Source of the DNA: Acidobacteriaceae bacterium
Lineage (GTDB): Bacteria > Acidobacteriota > Terriglobia > Terriglobales > Acidobacteriaceae
DNA: 7,685 nucleotides
Direction of reading: 5' to 3'
Assembly (NCBI GenBank): GCA_003135315.1
Contig: PLBD01000545.1
Coordinates: forward strand, 1 to 7,685
Under the pieces are notes generated by a model. It had not been told where the DNA came from, ran no database searches, and saw only the letters and a program-made list of their open reading frames with translations. A program made the position numbers and the translations under genes. Shown here piece by piece: positions 1 to 5,173 of the stretch. How positions within the stretch are numbered: the first letter of the stretch is position 1; every line of letters begins with the position of its first letter.

Positions 1-2
1 CA

Positions 3-1244
3 TTCGGAACAGGCGGAATCTTTACCACCAACTATACGGGGCCCGATGACACGATGGACACCGCAGTAGCGATTCAGAGTGACGGGAAGATCGTAGTCGG
101 TGGATCGAACCCGGGCGGCCCCGTTCTGATGCGTCTCAACACCAATGGAACGCTCGACTCCAGTTTCGGCACGGGCGGCGTCGTGAACAATAGCTTTGAC
201 AATATTCTTGGGCTTGTCTTTGGCATAGTCATACAGCCTGACGGGAAAATCGTGGCCGGGGCGGCGGGATTCACCGGCGGATCGGTTGGCCGCTTCAACA
301 GCGACGGCAGTGTCGATACGACTTTTGGGAATGGCGGCTTTACGGTATCGAAGTCCCTAAATTCCGGCCCCGGGATCCTGAGCGCTATCGCTTTACAGGC
401 TGACGGCAAGATTCTGGTGACCGGCGCCGGCCTGCTCGGGCGCTATACCGGCACGGGCCAACTGGATCCGAGCTTCGGCAGCGGCGGCAGTGGCATCGCT
501 CCGTTGAATTCGGTGATCGCAACCGCAATCGCGGTACAGCCGGACGGCAAGATCCTCGTGACAACAGGAACGGGGGCACCCTCGGAACTGTTCGCTTCTC
601 CAGGTTTTCCCGGCCCACAAGCAGGCGCAATCGCACGCTACAACACCGACGGCAGCCTGGATACGACTTTCGGCGTTTCGGGACAGGCCTCTTGCGTGGC
701 TTCGGCGGCCGCCATTGGAATTCAAAGCAATGGCAAGATCGTTGTAGCAGGCACCATCCCGAGCGTACTCCAGACCTTGCTGGAGAGCGATGGCATAACC
801 GTTGTCAACAACCAGACCGGCTTCGGAGTGGTTCGCTATAACGCCAGTGGAAGCGTCGACACCAGCTTTAATCCTGGAGGTGGCATTGGCAGCGGAGGCG
901 GTGTCATCACAGGGTTTGGGAATAGTTTTCCCCAAGGTTCGGGCTTCGCGCTTGCAATTCAATCCAATGGCGAGATTGTGGTGGCAGGCCAGGCGGGCAA
1001 TGGCAATGGCGGCTACAGTTCCTCGTCGTTTGTATTGGCCCGCTACACAACCACCGGGCACCTGGACACCAACTTCGGGTCTAACGGCATTGCGATGACG
1101 CCCATAGGCCAGGGCCACATCTCATTCGTGTCGGCGCTGGTGCTGCAGAACGACGGCAGGATTGTTGCCGCTGGGAACTACGCGCCTCCGGCGGGAGGAG
1201 ACTACACCAACAATTTCGCGGTCGCGCGCTACCTGGCGCAGTAG
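3..1244 (+). CDS. Delta-60 repeat protein, 3' part (5' end outside window)
   Basis: The reading frame is open from base 3 and the residues before the first in-window ATG (base 54) already fit the repeat (FGTGG, then a spacer into the first DGK motif), so the true start lies upstream and base 54 is an internal Met. The visible 413 residues contain seven copies of a motif like AIQSDGKIVVGG, separated by segments like ARYNTDGSLDTTFG.GG. This is the delta-60 repeat (TIGR02608 / DUF5122 type), roughly 50-60 residues per unit and thought to form a propeller-like beta structure. Such proteins are usually large and secreted or surface-associated, with no known enzymatic role. Several linkers are longer than the unit, for example around bases 575-630 and 885-950. 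The protein stops just after the next repeat begins (ARYLAQ), so no C-terminal sorting or anchor domain is present. Family is well supported; function is unknown. Confidence 0.88.
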   Translation, partial: FGTGGIFTTNYTGPDDTMDTAVAIQSDGKIVVGGSNPGGPVLMRLNTNGTLDSSFGTGGVVNNSFDNILGLVFGIVIQPDGKIVAGAAGFTGGSVGRFNSDGSVDTTFGNGGFTVSKSLNSGPGILSAIALQADGKILVTGAGLLGRYTGTGQLDPSFGSGGSGIAPLNSVIATAIAVQPDGKILVTTGTGAPSELFASPGFPGPQAGAIARYNTDGSLDTTFGVSGQASCVASAAAIGIQSNGKIVVAGTIPSVLQTLLESDGITVVNNQTGFGVVRYNASGSVDTSFNPGGGIGSGGGVITGFGNSFPQGSGFALAIQSNGEIVVAGQAGNGNGGYSSSSFVLARYTTTGHLDTNFGSNGIAMTPIGQGHISFVSALVLQNDGRIVAAGNYAPPAGGDYTNNFAVARYLAQ

Positions 1245-1270
1245 TTGGATGTTAGTCCGGCCAACCTTGC

Positions 1271-1295
1271 ACCTCCGGCGGGAGCGGGAGGTTTT
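1271..1295 (+). terminator. Weak candidate terminator after the delta-60 gene
   Basis: ACCTCC (1271-1276) can pair with GGAGGT (1287-1292), a 6-bp GC-rich stem with a 10-nt loop, and TTTT spans 1292-1295. It begins 27 bases after the stop codon of the plus-strand gene, which is the right place. The stem is short, the T-run has only four bases, and a competing CTCC/GGAG pairing exists (1273-1276 with 1281-1284), so this is a low-confidence call. Confidence 0.3.
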
Positions 1296-1404
1296 CCATT
1301 TCCGATTAGAGCGCCGCGGCCAAAGCCTTCCGCCTTTGCAACGCAAACGCGCGATGTCCCGAACCGCGAGTGAAAAATTAGTGCGGGCAAATGTAACACA
1401 GCGA

Positions 1405-1436
1405 CGATCGTAATGCGGTGTGCGGGATTATGATCG
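1405..1436. repeat. 10-bp imperfect inverted repeat in intergenic DNA
   Basis: CGATCGTAAT (1405-1414) faces ATTATGATCG (1427-1436) across a 12-nt spacer. Nine of ten pairs are Watson-Crick. The tenth is a G-U wobble if transcribed on the plus strand. No T-run follows on either strand, so a standard intrinsic terminator is unlikely; an operator-like site or an RNA hairpin is possible. Function is unknown. Confidence 0.45.
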
Positions 1437-1556
1437 CCATCAGGCCTTATCGTCAGTAATCACGGGACCAAAAAGAATCGGGCTGGTGAGCGCTTAGCCT
1501 GTGCTGGATCTTCACGCGGGCCATGAAAGGCGGCTCACTTGGACTTCACCTATCCC

Positions 1557-2378
1557 TCAACCTGCCCGCGCTTTCGCCGCGGGATAGATCCCCAGCACTT
1601 TCAGGAATTCCACGATCTCGCCCAGATGGCGGAGGGCGTTGCGCGCGGCCTCGCCGTCGCCGCGGAGGATGTCGACGAAGAAGACGTACTCCCACGGATG
1701 ACCTCGCATGGGACGCGATTCGATTTTGCTCAGGCTGATGTCGCGCAGCGCAAAGACGCTTAGCGCTTTGAACAGAGCGCCAGGTACATTCTTCAGCGCG
1801 AAAGCGATCGAGGTCTTGTCGGCGCCTCGGCCGATCTTCTTCGACTCATTGATCAGCAGGAAGCGCGTGTAGTTTTGCTGGTCGTCTTCAATATCCGCCA
1901 GCAACACCCGGCCGCCGTATTGCTGCGCCGCCTGCTTGGGAGCGATAGCGGCGGCATCTTTCCATCCCTCTGTGACCACATGACGAGCGCTGCCCGCCGT
2001 ATCGTAGAAAGGAATGGCCTGGACGTTGGGATGGGAGCGAAAGAAATCGCGGCACTGATCGAGCGCGACCGGATGCGAGAACACGCGCCGGACATGCGGC
2101 AACTTCACGCCGGGTGGAGCGATCAGGTTGTGGCGAATCCGAAGATGAAACTCGGCGTGGACAAACACGTCGCGCGTGAGCAGCAGGTCGAAGTGCTCGG
2201 CCACCGAGCCTGCCAGCGAATTCTCGATAGGAATGACTGCCGCTTGCACGGAGCCGTTCTCCACCCGGTCGAAGACTTCTGCTGAACGCGTGCAAGGCAC
2301 AACGACGGCGCGCGGCAGCAGCCTTCCCGCAGCTTCGTGGCTGAAGGAACCAAGTTCTCCCTGAATCGCGACTTTCAT
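1557..2378 (-). CDS. pheA: Prephenate dehydratase (monofunctional PheA)
   Basis: Cytoplasmic enzyme that decarboxylates and dehydrates prephenate to phenylpyruvate, the committed step to phenylalanine. The 273 residues match the usual size of the monofunctional enzyme. The catalytic domain runs from about 1 to 180: N-terminal QGELGSFSHEAA (6-17), IPIENSLAGSV (49-59), SHPVALDQC (101-109) and the TRF motif at 171-173, whose Thr is catalytic in the family. An ACT regulatory domain follows (about 187-270), with GALF (200-203) and ESRP (220-223), the family motifs for binding phenylalanine, so feedback inhibition by Phe is expected. No chorismate mutase domain is present. The ATG overlaps the TGA of the acetyltransferase gene as ATGA. 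I see no good Shine-Dalgarno, so translation is probably coupled to that gene. Identity is very secure. Confidence 0.96.
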   Translation of the reverse strand: MKVAIQGELGSFSHEAAGRLLPRAVVVPCTRSAEVFDRVENGSVQAAVIPIENSLAGSVAEHFDLLLTRDVFVHAEFHLRIRHNLIAPPGVKLPHVRRVFSHPVALDQCRDFFRSHPNVQAIPFYDTAGSARHVVTEGWKDAAAIAPKQAAQQYGGRVLLADIEDDQQNYTRFLLINESKKIGRGADKTSIAFALKNVPGALFKALSVFALRDISLSKIESRPMRGHPWEYVFFVDILRGDGEAARNALRHLGEIVEFLKVLGIYPAAKARAG

Positions 2379-2926
2379 AAAGGATGGGCCGAGCTCAGAT
2401 GCTTCCTCATCTGGTAGGCGTCCAGCGAATGGCTGGCGTAATAGTCAGGTATGGTGCGCAGGATCTGATAGCCGAGCTTGCCGTACAAACCTACTGCTGG
2501 CCCGTTATTGACCGCGGTTTCCAGATAGACTTCAGCGCATCCCAGGGAGCGTAATCGCTCTTCGCACGCCGTCATCAACTTTATTCCCAAACCATAGCGA
2601 CGGGCTTCCGGAAGAATGTCCAAGGTGAGAATGCGTCCGTATTTGCGGCGGATGGGATGGGCCACGACGAAGCCGGCGATGCGATCAGCGGGGTTTGCCT
2701 CGGCGGAAGCAAGGTCTGCGTCGTCTCCGGCCTCGCCTGACTGGAATTCTCCGACCAGCGTGATCGCATTTCGCCTGGTGATGAAGCCGCTCAGCTCCAT
2801 CTGCGTGTAGGAGATGCCGGGAGGAAAGCAGCGCTGGTCGATCTCCCACAGGCGATCGAAGTCAGCTGCCCGATAGTCGCGGATGCTGAAGGCTAGCCCC
2901 GCTGTATTTGTGGTGTTCAATCCCAA
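2375..2926 (-). CDS. GNAT-family N-acetyltransferase, RimI-like
   Basis: Probable cytoplasmic acetyltransferase using acetyl-CoA. The 183-residue protein has the GNAT fold: the N-terminal strand and helix FSIRDYRAADFDRLWEID (13-30), motif A with the acetyl-CoA pyrophosphate loop RRYGLG (109-114, pattern RxxGxG), and motif B NGPAVGLYGKLGYQ (141-154), in which Tyr148 sits where GNAT enzymes carry a general acid. The C-terminal part, including IPDYY (159-163), resembles RimI, the ribosomal protein N-terminal alanine acetyltransferase, but the substrate cannot be fixed from sequence. An acidic, Ala-rich insertion (about 62-80) splits two core strands. The start is uncertain: the most upstream usable codon is TTG at 2926, a second TTG lies at 2920, and there is no ATG before the conserved domain. 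It overlaps pheA by 4 nt and follows the CsgG-like gene after 59 nt. Confidence 0.85.
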   Translation of the reverse strand: MGLNTTNTAGLAFSIRDYRAADFDRLWEIDQRCFPPGISYTQMELSGFITRRNAITLVGEFQSGEAGDDADLASAEANPADRIAGFVVAHPIRRKYGRILTLDILPEARRYGLGIKLMTACEERLRSLGCAEVYLETAVNNGPAVGLYGKLGYQILRTIPDYYASHSLDAYQMRKHLSSAHPL

Positions 2927-2949
2927 AGCGCAAGCTCTGCCACCATCAT
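2917..2949 (-). other. Possible 10-codon leader ORF before the acetyltransferase
   Basis: An ATG-ATG-initiated frame encodes MMVAELALWD and ends in TGA, which overlaps the second candidate TTG start of the acetyltransferase as TTGA. This arrangement could allow termination-reinitiation coupling. The competing reading is that TATGAT (2945-2950, minus strand) is a -10 promoter element, in which case the ATG would not be transcribed. No clear Shine-Dalgarno precedes the ATG. Speculative. Confidence 0.2.
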
Positions 2950-2985
2950 AAGCGGGCTGGCCGACGGCGAAAAGCAGAACGCCGC

Positions 2986-3984
2986 TTACTGCGTAATCGT
3001 CTTGACGTTGTCTCCAACCTTGAAGCCGGAACCGGAGACGGGCGCTCCTACGGCGGAGATGTCATCCACGTCAGTAAGCCGGATCACGCCGACGTCCGAG
3101 GTCATCTTGCGGATCACCTGGCCGGTGGAAGGATCTTTGATCTCCTTGGTCACGCGCTTCACGGTCAGCTGGTCGCCGACCTTCAGGCCGGCCTTGGCGC
3201 CGATGTTCAGCACGATCTGGCCGCCGTCGACTGACGCCACCACCCCTTCAACGCTGATGGTACGGGCTTCCAGCTTGGTGTTGTCGGCGACCAGTTCTGC
3301 GGACATCTGGGTCACGGCCGCGTTGATGGCCTCGCCGACGATGGTCTGCTGAAAGTCGCTGCTGCCAAAGTCTACATCGCCTGCGCCGAATCCATGCCAG
3401 TTGCCGCCCCCGCCGCCTACCGAGGTGCTGTCACGCTCGGACTCGCCCTTGCCGGTCGCAACCCCCAGGATCTCAGCCGTGTCGATGTTCACCAGCCGGG
3501 CATCGAGCACCACGACGGCCTTGCTCTTGTTCTTGCCGACATGCATGCCGCCAAGTCCAGCCCAGCCGCCGCCAACTCCGCCGACGCCAGTGTGCTTGTT
3601 ATCGTTGCCGAACTGCGTGACACTGCCCACGACGATGGCATCCACGCCCAGAAGCTTGCCAATCTTGGCGGCTGAGTTGGGATCGGCGCGGTCGCTGTTG
3701 GAGAAATTCTGCTCCGCCATGATCTTCGCCATGGCCTTGCGCTCGATCACCGAATACGTGCCGTCCTTCACCAGGTCGCGGACCAGCAGATCGGAGATTC
3801 CCTTGCCGATATCGACATTGCTGCCAAAGTAGGCGGCGGAGGCGGTCTGCACCGTGGCATAGTCAAAATCGAAAATCGCGATGCGCTTTTTGCGGCCGGT
3901 CGGCGCGGGCGAGGTTTGCGCGCCCAGGGGCAACGCCATGACTAACGATGCTACGACGAGAATGAACGCCAAGACCCGATGCAT
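2986..3984 (-). CDS. CsgG-like exported protein with C-terminal beta domain
   Basis: 332-residue protein starting at the ATG at 3984, chosen because AGGGAG lies 7 nt upstream and a signal peptide follows at once (MHRVLAFILVVASLVMALPLGA, likely cut near residue 22). Longer in-frame starts lack these. Residues 34-125 match the CsgG/curli-assembly family: RIAIFDFDYA (34-43), then the helix with SDLLVRDLVKDGTYSVIER (64-82) and GVDAIVVGSVTQFG (113-126). Glycine-rich loops (133-147 and 190-202) flank VVVLDARLVNIDTAEILG (157-174). The C-terminal part (about 243-332) is a beta-rich segment, VEGVVASVDGGQIVLNIG then KVGDQLTVKR, like the C-terminal domain of FlgT-type proteins. E. coli CsgG is an outer-membrane lipoprotein pore for curli. 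This protein has no lipobox cysteine and no csgE, csgF or curlin gene nearby, so a curli role is not supported. A soluble periplasmic role is the simplest inference. Confidence 0.82.
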   Translation of the reverse strand: MHRVLAFILVVASLVMALPLGAQTSPAPTGRKKRIAIFDFDYATVQTASAAYFGSNVDIGKGISDLLVRDLVKDGTYSVIERKAMAKIMAEQNFSNSDRADPNSAAKIGKLLGVDAIVVGSVTQFGNDNKHTGVGGVGGGWAGLGGMHVGKNKSKAVVVLDARLVNIDTAEILGVATGKGESERDSTSVGGGGGNWHGFGAGDVDFGSSDFQQTIVGEAINAAVTQMSAELVADNTKLEARTISVEGVVASVDGGQIVLNIGAKAGLKVGDQLTVKRVTKEIKDPSTGQVIRKMTSDVGVIRLTDVDDISAVGAPVSGSGFKVGDNVKTITQ

Positions 3985-4205
3985 AAGATGTCTCCCTGTA
4001 TCTGACGCTGACCCACATTCGCGGCCAGGGCACGTACCGATTTGCGCCTGTAATTGGAACAGCCGTATAGTACACCGACTTGGTTCAAACCGGGCAAGTT
4101 TTATGGTGGGCGGCATTCTGCGTGCTGGCGCTGTTCCCAATTGGGTCTGCTCACGGCCCGCGCGACGGGATGACAAGGCCGCAGCCGCCGCATTACTCTC
4201 AGAGG
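3985..4205. other. Divergent intergenic region between the CsgG-like and thioesterase genes
   Basis: Promoters for both flanking genes should lie here, but I see no convincing pair of boxes. On the plus strand TATAGT (4066-4071) resembles a -10 element with a poor TTGCGC 18 nt upstream. On the minus strand, TACTAT over the same bases has only a poor TTGCCC 19 nt away. The plus-strand frame is open from a TTG at 4080, but codons before 4206 have a less GC-rich third position than the gene body, so I treat this part as 5' untranslated. Confidence 0.4.
3992..3997 (-). promoter_or_regulatory. Ribosome binding site of the CsgG-like gene
   Basis: AGGGAG on the minus strand, 7 nt before the ATG at 3984. 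It decides the start in favour of 3984, rather than the longer frame beginning at 4176 that would bury the signal peptide inside the protein. Confidence 0.75.
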
Positions 4206-4601
4206 ATGGCGAAACCTGTTCCCATCGGCACGCGCGGCGAAGTGGAGAGACGCGTGGAATTCCAACACACCTTGAGCGCGTGGAAGCCCGAGCTGCCCTC
4301 GGTGCTGTCCACGCCCCACATGATCGGCTGGATGGAAGCGGCCGCCTTCGAAGCGCTGCTGCCCTTCTGCGAAGGTGACGACGTGAGCGTGGGTACGGCG
4401 ATTAACATCGTGCATCGCGCCCCCACCGGCATTGGCGCGACGGTGAAGTGCGAGGCGGCGCTGAATTCGATTGAGGGCCGGTTCCTGACGTTCCGCGTGA
4501 GCGCCCATAACGGGAGTGAAGTGATCAGCTACGGCACCATCGCCCGCGCCATCGTGAGCAAGAGCAAGTTCGAGGAAAAACAGAAGAGCAGTGGCCAGTA
4601 G
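4206..4601 (+). CDS. FlK-family hotdog-fold acyl-CoA thioesterase
   Basis: 131-residue single hotdog domain, probably a cytoplasmic thioesterase hydrolysing an acyl-CoA. It resembles the fluoroacetyl-CoA thioesterase FlK along its length, including LSTPHMIGWMEAAAFEALLPF (34-54), VSVGTAINIVHRAPTGIGA (60-78) and RVSAHNGSEVISYGT. Thr36, Glu44 and His70 keep the spacing of the FlK triad Thr42-Glu50-His76 (8 and 26 residues), so catalysis is likely intact. The position matching FlK's lid residue Phe36 is Leu30, which argues against fluoroacetyl-CoA as substrate; a general housekeeping or toxic acyl-CoA is more likely. I chose the ATG at 4206 (MAKPVPIGTRGEV) because the family begins here and total length then fits. 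AGAGG directly abuts this ATG, so ribosome binding looks poor; ATG 4170 and TTG 4080 are alternatives. It converges on moaC. Confidence 0.82.
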   Translation: MAKPVPIGTRGEVERRVEFQHTLSAWKPELPSVLSTPHMIGWMEAAAFEALLPFCEGDDVSVGTAINIVHRAPTGIGATVKCEAALNSIEGRFLTFRVSAHNGSEVISYGTIARAIVSKSKFEEKQKSSGQ

Positions 4602-4666
4602 TCAGTTGTCAGTAGGGCGGTCAATGGCGAGGCAGTCTTCTCTGGCTACGGGCTACTGACTACTTC
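4595..4666. repeat. Inverted arrays of a TCAGTAG heptad between convergent genes
   Basis: On the left are CAGTAG (4596-4601), TCAGTTG (4602-4608) and TCAGTAG (4609-4615). On the right, CTACGGG, CTACTGA and CTACTTC (4646-4666) are three units of the same heptad on the opposite strand. AGTAGTCAG (4597-4605) pairs perfectly with CTGACTACT (4656-4664), and TCAGTAG (4609-4615) with CTACTGA (4653-4659). The arrays enclose about 30 nt of non-repeat sequence. The TAG stops of the thioesterase (4599-4601) and of moaC (4660-4662, minus) both lie in repeat units. The element may form a hairpin acting as a terminator in both directions. I recall similar degenerate heptads between genes in Acidobacteria, but cannot check this here. 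Confidence 0.7.
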
Positions 4667-5151
4667 TTCTTGCGCCGATAGTCGCCGCTCTTGCCGCCCG
4701 ACTTGCTTTGCAACACGACTTCGCGGATCGCGATGCTCTTATCCAGCGCTTTGCACATGTCGTACACGGTGAGAGCGGCAACGGAGGCTGCGACCAGGGC
4801 TTCCATCTCGACTCCGGTTGCCGCCGTCGTGCGGACCAATGTGCGAATCCCCACTCCATCGCTGCGCACTTCGGCTTCGACTTCAATTTTGCTCAGCGGA
4901 ATGGGATGGCACATGGGGATGAGTTCCGCTGTGCGCTTGGCAGCCAGAATTCCCGCGACCCGCGCGACTTCCAGCGGATCGCCCTTGGGGTTCTGCGGCA
5001 GCGCCCGAATCACATCTGTGCTCATCGCGACAAAAGCGCTCGCCTTTGCCTCGCGGAGCGTCGGCTGCTTATCCGAGACGTCGACCATCGAGGCGCGTCC
5101 AGCGGCATCGTAATGCGACAGCTTCTTCGGCTTGTTATCTGACTTTGCCAT
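4660..5151 (-). CDS. moaC: Cyclic pyranopterin monophosphate synthase MoaC
   Basis: Cytoplasmic enzyme of molybdenum-cofactor synthesis; with MoaA it converts GTP to cyclic pyranopterin monophosphate, MoaC acting on the 3',8-cyclo-GTP intermediate. The 163 residues match the family (E. coli 161). Hallmarks are KRTAELIPMCHPI (72-84), TGVEMEALVAASVAALTVYD (112-131) and MCKALDK, then SGGKSG near the C-terminus. Residues equivalent to the E. coli active site are Lys56, His82, Glu115, Glu117, Asp131 and Lys134, with preserved K-H (26), E-D (16) and D-K (3) spacing. I chose the ATG at 5151, 22 nt after the moeA stop; a TTG at 5172 would add seven residues. GGGG three bases before the ATG is a poor Shine-Dalgarno, so coupling to moeA is likely. 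A basic RRKKK tail ends the protein. Confidence 0.96.
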   Translation of the reverse strand: MAKSDNKPKKLSHYDAAGRASMVDVSDKQPTLREAKASAFVAMSTDVIRALPQNPKGDPLEVARVAGILAAKRTAELIPMCHPIPLSKIEVEAEVRSDGVGIRTLVRTTAATGVEMEALVAASVAALTVYDMCKALDKSIAIREVVLQSKSGGKSGDYRRKKK

Positions 5152-5173
5152 TCGCCCCAGTTCAGGATTCAAA

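Larger units (their letters stand above)
1245..1556. other. Convergent intergenic region, no gene seen
   Basis: This 312-base stretch lies between the stop codons of the delta-60 gene (plus strand) and pheA (minus strand). Short open frames cross it, but none has a recognisable product or a ribosome binding site, and I regard them as chance. It holds a weak terminator-like hairpin near 1271-1295 and a 10-bp imperfect inverted repeat at 1405-1436. On the minus strand, a TTTTT tract (bases 1470-1474) follows a short GGCT/AGCC pairing downstream of pheA and might help end pheA transcription, but the stem is only 4 bp. Confidence 0.6.

Noticed and set aside
393..1118. 241-codon minus-strand open frame across the delta-60 gene
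   Set aside because: The plus strand has seven clear delta-60 repeats; the opposite frame only reflects their periodicity.
1245..1556. Small genes in the convergent gap (for example frames beginning at 1162, 1523 and 1539)
   Set aside because: They overlap the delta-60 or pheA coding ends, have low-complexity Arg-rich products and no ribosome binding site.
1875..2285. 136-codon plus-strand frame inside pheA
   Set aside because: Antisense to the conserved catalytic domain of pheA, with no recognisable motif.
3985..4176. N-terminal extension of the CsgG-like protein to 4176
   Set aside because: It would bury an obvious signal peptide, and AGGGAG is well placed for the ATG at 3984.
4595..4666. 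CRISPR array or attachment site
   Set aside because: Units are seven bases with no spacers between them and no integrase or cas gene nearby.
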